A DNA stretch of 64,000 nt from Undaria pinnatifida (lineage: Eukaryota; Sar; Phaeophyceae; Laminariales; Alariaceae). The stretch lies in contig JABAKD010000016.1 in the NCBI GenBank assembly GCA_012845835.1, forward strand, positions 9,128,121 to 9,192,120. The letters are read 5' to 3'. Position numbers and translations under genes: made by a program. A model generated the notes under the pieces. The model saw nothing but the letters and a program-made list of their open reading frames with translations. It was not told the origin of the DNA and made no database searches. Position 1 is the stretch's first letter. The number at the start of each line of letters is the position of its first letter. Positions 9,901 to 18,900 of this stretch are shown in pieces.

Positions 9901-12900
9901 GAAATGTGAGAATAAAATTTAAAAAAAAAATGCAAGAGATCTACGGTTATGCCGTGAATACTGTAAAGCGAGTGCTGCTGTGCGTGGGATTGGGAGGCGG
10001 GAGTGGGAGTGCTACCGGTACTCATATTGTGAGATGGTGAGACGACGTATTAGGCCATTTTTTTTCTCTGCTTCATTTCCCCCCCCCCCGATCATGCTAT
10101 CGCCTACGTGCAGGTTTCCCCGGGACATCCGTGGACGAATACCGTCGCAGATGTTCTTCAAGAGCCTGTACGAGTCGGTGTCGCTGCAGAAGACCAAGCT
10201 CACACTGCAGTGAGACTTTTGTTTGCACCGCTTTTCTAGTAGTTAGGGAAGCGTTTTGAGGGGGGGGGGAGCAGTCCCAATTGGTGTCAGTGCTTCTTTA
10301 TGTTTGTATGGAATATTTCCATTCTATTGCCCTTCGGAGACGTGTTACAGTAGTAACGAGGGCGAAACAAGAAATAACAAATCCCAGATCAAACGGACTT
10401 GATAGTCTACTTAAGTACGTACCTGGTATATATAATGTATTCGGTTCGTGTAGGGCACGTTTACCAAATTTGGCGCTGGGGACCTGTGTTGATAATTGTG
10501 GTTACACAGAACGCGAAAACTGTGATTAGAAGAAGAGCAGCTGGCCAAAGCAAAAAAAAACGCCAAACAAAGTAGCGCAGCACACTTAGTTCCTGCTAAC
10601 AGGCAGACCACAGCAGCAGCAGCAGCGGCAGCAAAACAGTGCCAAAAAAGTAAAAAGTTACGAGTGAAGCAGTTGAAGTGTTTTCGCCAATGGAGCGGGA
10701 ACGTAGTCGTTTAGCTGTCATACGTACAACATAAAAAAAAATCATCCTGCGAAGCGCAAAAGAAGCGGTCAGTGCGTGATGCTGCGGATAACCAAGAAAA
10801 ATAAACGAACAAGAGGCAAAAAAATATATATGTACGTTAAAAAGACGGTGACTTTTTTCGGCCAAATATTGACAAATAGTATTATACGTACCTGGTACTC
10901 ATACAACAGTAGGTAGCGTACGAGTCTACAGTGACTGTTGAATAGTGTGACTGCTGTCAATAATGCCGGTAAGATCGGTAGGCACGGCTACAACTCTCCT
11001 AGGTAGTAATTATGTATGGCAACCCTTTTCCAATAGTGCCGATGTCCTAGTGAGTGCCGCTACGTTGAGTTGGCGCATACCGGCATTAATGGGAGCCCCA
11101 TGTAGATAGAATACGACGAGTAGATACATAAAAACCACACACAGACCACGTCAGGGCAGCATGCAGAGTTGCAGACACCCTCGTACAGTAGTAGAGCAGG
11201 AGTAGCAACAGGCAGGCAGGCAGAGCAGAGCAGGACCACCCCCCGTTCCCTCGTGTTATTTTATTCCCGTGATGTTGTCTGGCGTTCTGCCAAGGTAGAG
11301 TTTTGCTTTGAAAGTACGTACCGGTGTACATTTGCTGTTATTTGCTGACAAGTAACGGGCTCTCTATAGTGCCGGTTGAATAGCGTCACCGCTCTCTACA
11401 ATGCCGATAACTGAAACTCTTATGGTAACTATGTATGGCAACTCTATTTCCAATAGTGCCCGTGCCCTGAATAGTGCCGGTGTTTTGGGGCAGCACATGC
11501 CGGTACTGTCAGTAGTTCCCCGGTCACTGTAGATACGTGTACGAGTCTGCCTGGTATCCTAGTGAACGCAGAACCAAAACACACACACGCGAACCGCGCA
11601 CCACAGTCAAGCGCCAGTCAGCCACAGACACAGTCGTACAGCATCAGAACAGCAGTAGCAGCAATTTTGCATCAGCAGGCAGGCGGAGCAGAGCAGGATA
11701 TTTCCCCTTCTGTTGCGTGGCGAACTCGGCAGCAGAACAGCAGTAGCAGCAATTTTGCAGCAGCAGGCAGGCAGAGCAGAGCAGGATCTTTCCCCCCTTC
11801 TGTTGCGGGGGCGAACTCGGTTTTATGGGAGATGTCGCATGCTGTCAGCTGACATTGATTTTTGACGATGCTCGCACGTTTTCTGCCGCGTGCTTGCAGT
11901 ACTGCGGGCTAGTCGCGCCGAAATTGCAGCCGCCTGCTGTCGTCGGCTGCCAGCCAGAAGCAAGCCTGCTTGGGCTAGTCGGGCTAAATAGTGTGTAAAA
12001 GCAAGCCTGCTGGGGCTCGTCTCAGCGGCCACTCCGGACGTGATTTTAGTTGTTTCTATACACACGTGCATTCTGTGTCTGCAGACGCTGGAGAAAAATC
12101 GACGACCGGAATTATCGGGGAACCGCGGGGCGGCCTTTGATTTGTCTCCAAGAGACAACCAGTCAACCAGCTGTCCGCGAACCAACCATAGCCAACCAAC
12201 TAACCAACCAACCAACCCCTCGGAGTCTTCCTTCCTGTTGTTCACTCTTGTTCATTTATCTCCCCCCCCATCCCTCCCCTCCCTCCCCCACCTCCCTCCC
12301 TCCTCTCTCTCTCCTTTGATCCCTCGTAGCTTGTACGACAGCGAGGGTCTCGGCTTCCTACGGGAGCAAGACCTTGAGAACTACGTGTACGACCACATCC
12401 CCAGCATCGCTGCCCTTCACGCGATCCACGACAATTTCTACCCGTTCTATGTCTTCACCGCGGTCCGCCGGTTCATGTTTTTCCTCGACCCGAAGCGCAC
12501 AGGTACTACTACATACTATGTACTACATGGGAATTAACTGGATGCGCTGTATGCGCTGTATGCGTGCATGGGGTGTTGTATGCGCGCGACCGAGGGTTGG
12601 GAGGCGGTGCGGGGGTGGGACAGGAAGATGAGGTGGTCTTACAGGGCGGGGGGGGTGAGGGAGTTGGATGAAAATAAGGTGGTCCGGGAGGGGGAGAGGG
12701 AAGAGGGGGGAGGGGGGGGTACTCATGGCGTGCATTGCCGTAATCTTGAGGCCATAGTAATAGACCCTCGCATTCCTACTATGCCGGGACGGAGCACGTC
12801 GAGTTTTTCCCGACCAGGCAGACACCGCGTGCACCAATCGCGAAGCGCCATGACGTGTTCGGCAAGTCGCATGAAGAGCGATCTGCATTCTACTGAGAAC

Positions 12901-15900
12901 CACGTGTGAGACGGACTGCCGCATGTTTTGCCGGCTTTCTTGCATATCAGATGACAGCTTCGAACTAATTCGTTTTTTTTTGGTGTGGCCAACTCCAGAG
13001 ACTGTAATGGGGATACTTTATAGCTGGGTCGGGGGTGCCTTACCATGTGCACACTATGTGATATCATTCCCCTTGCGTGGAGTTAGGGTTCCCCACTCAC
13101 ACTGTATGATCTAACTCGACCATCATCTCGGTTACCGCGAAAAGCATGAAGCGAGAAGATAAAAACGACGGCACCCTGGTGGTTTAGCTCACGTAGAGGG
13201 AGGCGTGTTTTACAGCGTCGTTGCCAACCGACGCCAACCCCAGCGGGACAGGGAGGGAGCGTTCATTGCGCACTTCCGGCGATTTAGTTTCGGAAGGGTT
13301 TTCGAAAGGTTTCCTTGGTTGATTGGGAGGCGGACGCCGTGCGTGGGGATGCGGGGAGCGCTGGTTGCATAATTGTTGGTGGTTGTGGGGATAGGGTTGC
13401 TGTTGCTGTCGTGGTGGTGGTGTTGGTTTGTTTTTTTTGTAGTTGCTGGTTGTGTTGCTGTTATTTTTTTTTATAGTGTCACTGTTGTCGATGTTGTCGC
13501 TGTCGGTATCGCGATATTTAATGGCGAAAAAACTAGAGCTCTGGGTCGGTACAACTTAAGTCACCAACTAGTTATTAATCGAACTAATAGTTAGACATTT
13601 CCTGTAGGTGCCGATTATCCGACTTATTGGGTTTCCACACTTGTAGGAAGGAATTTTTAATGCGGGATGCATTTTTCTCTTTAGGGGGGGGCTCCTCTGC
13701 CCGGGGGGGGGGGGGGGGCAATTTGGCTCGCTTCGCTCACCTGACTTGAGTCGGCAAGTCGGCTCCCCACCGACTGGCTTCGCCAGCCGATTTTACCGAC
13801 TTGAGTCAGTTAGTTGGCTAGCACTTACCGAATAGTTATTGATCGTGAGATCCTGCCGACTCACAGCTCCACAAAAAGCACTTCTTGCCCCCGCCCCGCC
13901 AATGTTACCCTCCGACTCCCTGTCATCGACTATCGAACCTTTCAGCTAACCGCCCCCGCCCCCCACCGGCCCTCCCTAACCCACCCCCCCCCCCCCTCCC
14001 CCTCGCAGGAAAAGTATCGATCGACATGCTCGTCCGCAGTCGTATCATGGACGAGCTTCTCCAGCTCAGAATGGCAGGGTCGACGGCATCGGACGGCGAC
14101 CAAAGTAAAGGAGGCGGTGGAGACACGGGAAGCGATGACGGAAGCGGGGCTAACCCCGGGCGTAGCGAGGCAAAGGAAGGAGGCGGTGATGGGGACAGAG
14201 GAGGGGAAGGGCTGCCGCCGGATCTGAGCAAAAATTGGTTTTCGGCGGAAAGCACGCTTAGGGTTTACGGAGAGGTAAGGGTTGGTGCGGGGTCTTCGTT
14301 CGTTGTTGTTGTTGTTGTTGCTCTTGTTGTTGCTCTTGTTGTTGCTCTTATTGATGCTCTTGTTGTCGTTGTTGTTTATGTTGTTGTAGATGTTGATGGT
14401 ATTGTCGTGTGCGTTGATGTTTTCGTTGACGTCGTTGTTGATGTTGATGTTTTCGATAGTGACGTTGACGTTGACGTTGATGTTTTCTATATTAATTGAT
14501 CTTTTCGTCAGTAATCGGTGTTGGTGTGTGCGTTGGTGTTGATTTTTGATGTTTTTGCTGATGTTGACGTTGTTGTCGATTTTTTATTTTCGCCAATGTT
14601 TGGCGTTTTCGTTGACGCTGATGTTGGTGTTGATGTTGTCGTTGATGTCTTCGTATATATTGATATTTACGTTATCGTTGACGGTATCAATGACAGTGTC
14701 GTTGACGGTATCGTTGACGTTATCGTTGGCATTGTCGTTGACATTGTTGTTAGTGTTGTCGTTAACGTTATCATCGACGTTATCATTGACGGTATCCTTG
14801 ACGGCGTCCTTGACGGCATCGTTGATGATATCGTTGAATTTACATGGCGTGACCGTTGCCACCATATTTTACATTGATTTTGACGCTATCTGTGGTTGAC
14901 GTTTGGTTCAGGCTCTCTCTGACTTTTTCTTGAATGTTTTTTAACAGTACCTGGAACTGGACCAGGACCAGAACGGGATGCTGTCCAAGGCGGAGCTGAT
15001 CAACTTTGGTGAGGCGCTCTTATTGTCCCGTTGCAATCGCTGGCGTGTTGCTTTCGTCATCGTGATGTTGATGCAGGGAGGGAGTGTAACCCTCCCTCCC
15101 TCCCTCCCCCCCTATCTCCCGTCCGTCCTTACCCTTTCCCTCACTCCCTGCCCTCCCCCCGTCGGCTAGCTCACAGGCAAGCAATAATAACGCCGACGCA
15201 TGACCCCCCCCCCCCCCCCCCTTCCCTTTCCCGGATCAAATATTCCCAGGGACGCGGCAAAGAACGCGCCTTACCCCGGTGTTCGTTCAGCGGCTTTTCG
15301 AGGAGGTGGTCACGTACAAGGTGCCCCCTTCCTCCTCTTCCTCTTCCTCCTCTTCCCCGTCCTCCTCTTCCCCCCCCCCTGTGACCTCCGGTGTCGAAGA
15401 GGAGGTTGCCGAACAGTCCCAACGGAGTGGGGGTAGTGGTAGTGGTGATGCCGCGGATGGCGTTTCCCGGGGGGGGGAGGATATTGGAACTTCCCCTGGT
15501 ATGCGAAGTGGCGATGAGAGAGAAGAGCGTGGAGGGAAGGGGGCGGGGAGGAGGAGAGCGACCAAGGCGGAGGGAGAGATGGACTACAAGACGTTCCTCG
15601 ACCTGCTGCTGGCGATGGAGAACAAGCAGACGAAACAGGCGAGGAGGCGTGGGGCTATAGAGAGGTTTGGGGGGGAGGGGAGGGGATGTGCAGGCCTTGT
15701 TCCCTGTTTTTGTAGTTTTGTGTTTGCGTGTGTCAGTCACTTGTGAGCGTGTGTTCACTCTTTTGTCTTTTTGTTTGTAAACGCGAGTTCGTAGCCAACC
15801 GGTGCTATACCTGAATATGCGTTAAGCCTCCGGTCGATCCCGCAAGAGTAGGAAAATAAATCGGCAAGATCAAACATAAAATGAAGTCGACCATGGTCAC

Positions 15901-18900
15901 CAAAAACATCGGAGGAGAGCTACCCATTTTCGGTTTGGCTTGTTGGTTGGGTGGTGCGTGCCCCCCCGCCCCAGCCCGCTCGTCTGTTTCGATGGTCGGT
16001 GGTATTTGCTACCCCGTTTGCAACTGTACCCGCGTGTTGGAGGCAGACTACTTGGAATTAGAGTGTTTTTTTCCAGCGATAAAAGAGGTACATAAAGATA
16101 GCTTGTGCGGTTGCTTGGGGCATGGCCGTCGCCCCCCCGCCCCCCCCCCAATCCCCTCCCCTCCCCTTCATACGTAACCGTTGACGGCTTTACACACGAA
16201 AACGCTTTCCAAGGGATGCGCTTGGTATGGCGAGTGCTGGAATTGACCCACCTTCCCACCGCTCCACGCACACAAACCGTTGACTAATTGACATATAAAA
16301 ACGCCTTCTAGACCGTGCACTATATCTAGCGAGTGTCGGAACTAAGCAACCCCCCGCCCCCCCCCCCCCCCGCTTCCAATCAAAAACATTGATTTCCATC
16401 CCCCCCCCCCCCGTCCCCGCTCCCACACATACTACCCCGCTACAAAATAACGCCTGCCAGGCGATGCGCTACTTTTGGCGAGTTCTGGACATCGAAGGCA
16501 CGGGAAAAATGACCGTAGGCACAATAAATGTGTTCTTCCGCGATGTCACGAAAGCGCTCGCCGAGGGAGGCTTCGACGCCCCCGACACCGCCGACGTTAA
16601 GGTGTGTGTACAGTGTACATACCAGTGTATGTCCATGATTTTTGAGGTGCATGCGGCTCCATGGCTTTTGGGTCCAGGCCCATGCTTTGTGTGTATGGTT
16701 TATGGGCCCGTAAGTTTGGGTGTGTTTATGGGTGCCTGGCTTTGGAGTCCATTATTCGTGTGTGTGTTACAGTACGGGTCTGTATTTTTTTTCGTGTGTA
16801 TGAGTGTGCGTGTGTGTTTTTGGGAGTGTACATGGGTTCATGGTTTGTGTGTACGTTGTGGAATCGCTCGCCGAAGGAGACTTCGACGCTTCCAACATGG
16901 CGGACGTTAGCGCGTGTGAATACCAGTCTTGACCCTGTTTTTTTTGTGTGTATGGGTCCATGTTTTTTGGGTTTGCAGTAGGGGTCCATAAGATACGACG
17001 GGTGTGTGCGTGGTGTATGCTTTTGGCTTTGTGTGCACACACATGGGCCCATGATTTGTGCGCGCATACTATACTTTTTGGGGGCGTATATGCGGGTGCA
17101 CGATCCTTGTTTTGTGTGTACATGGGTCCATGATTTGTGTGTGTTTCGTACGTGGAGTCGTTTATGCAAGTATTGGATCCTTGATTTGTGTGTATATGGA
17201 TCCATTAGTTGTGCGCATGTTAGCTCCTAGTGCAGCGTTTTGCATTTCACAAACATGGAATGGCTGCCGTGGATACCAGGTGGACTCTCGTGGGGACGCT
17301 GATCCCCCCCCCCCCCCTGCGAACGCCTTAACCCTTTTCGATTGTTCGCCTCCATCACGTTTTGCTTTCCAGGCTTTTTATGAACCATTGAGCGTAGCCG
17401 CAGAAGCTTCAAGCTCTTGAAAAACGTGGTTGCAGGTTTTATCCCCATCGTGCTTTGCTGCCCAGTCTTAGTACTAACCCTTTGTAGTAACCGCTGCAGC
17501 TTTAAAGCTCAGCGGCACTCTTGAACAAGCCTTGATTGCAGGTTTCTACCCTGCTCTCCCCCCCCCCCCCCCGGAACTCGCAAAATATGGAAGCATGGTT
17601 ACTACTGGTACGTAGTACCCGTAATACTTTTTTTAATACTACTGTACGTGTACATTATCTACTATTAGAAGGAAATTGTTACTACATCGTAATACGTCAT
17701 TACTAGTACTTTTAAGAAGTAGGACATGAACACGTATTAATGGGCCTGTCGCCCTGGTGGTCTAGTGGTTACCCTGGAATGCTCCTCTTAATGGTGTAGG
17801 GTTGGTTCTGGGGTTCGAATCTCACGTGAGTCTGACTTCTGAGTTTATTGCTAAAAAATCAATGGAGTCAACTGCTGAGAACGCCTTGCAGCGTGGGTAG
17901 GCGCAATTCGATGCCAGTCGACGAGGGAAGAACGTGCTGTGCCCTTCTCGCGATAAAAACGAAGGCGCGTACCGTAGTGGGGAGGGGGAGAAGAGCCTGC
18001 TTTGTGACCCCGGATCTGAGTTACGTCTACGGACGGTGAAGAAGAACGGAAAAAGCGCCAAGATAGTAGATGGAATGAACAAAATGAATACAAACTAAAC
18101 CACCTACCATACATATGACAGAACAGTAGTATAGTGGAAACTACAGTAATACATTTATAAAATAGATGATGTTAGATCTAGCTCAAAATTCCCCACCCAA
18201 AGTAAAAATACCAACACTAACCATTATAGTGGACAAAAAACAGGACCCCTCCCAAATAAAAAACTCACCCATATAGTATATTACAAGTACCAACAACGCA
18301 GCTTGCAAGAGATGAGTTTTGACCCAAAATTCGTCGAACTGACGGCTGACCTTAAAATAGTTTTTATAAAATACACAAACATGTGTTTTCGTTTTTTGTT
18401 TTTGCTCTTCCCATGTATTATCTTAGCATTTTTTCTCTATCCTTTTCCCTCTCAGTATCAACTCAGATCCGGGTTCACTGGCAGGCTCTTCTCCGCCCTC
18501 CCCACTACGATACGCACCGTCCTTTTATCGCGAGAATAATTCAGCCCTCCCCTCGTCGACTCGCATCGAATTATGGTTACCCACGCTATAAAGCGTTCTC
18601 TGCAGTTGGTGCCTCTGGAAAATAAAAATGTCCATACCGAGATTTGAATCCCCAACTCTAGCCTTACTTGGTTCGAGGTTCACCACGAGACCACCGGGGC
18701 GACCGGCTGCATAGACGATTATTAGTGTTTTGTATTTTTACCGTCTCGCACCGCGCTGGCAGGAAGATATATTCTGATATATTCGACATGATCAAGCTGG
18801 AAAACCCGATGTTTATCACGTTCGCAGGCTAATTCTGTGCTGTGGGTGTCCATGGTCTAGTGGGTGCGCTGTCTCTACGTCGTGTTATGATACGTTAGCG

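Larger units (their letters stand above)
15639..16460 (+). other. Intron 8, GC-AG type, carrying two decoy copies of the next exon's start
   Basis: The best-fitting 3' end of exon 8 is ...ENKQTKQ at 15638, followed by GCGAGG rather than GT. The acceptor GCCAG at 16460 then gives AMRYFW, matching the family's uninterrupted sequence. Inside are poly-C tracts and the decoys at 16190-16245 and 16295-16345. Confidence 0.7.

Noticed and set aside
14518-14899. Val-Asp-rich and Asn-Asp-rich frames
   Set aside because: Hexamer array within intron 6, bounded by good splice sites of flanking exons.
17748-17830. Possible tRNA gene with A and B boxes
   Set aside because: The acceptor stem does not pair and a related body recurs at 18460-18722, so it is a SINE head.
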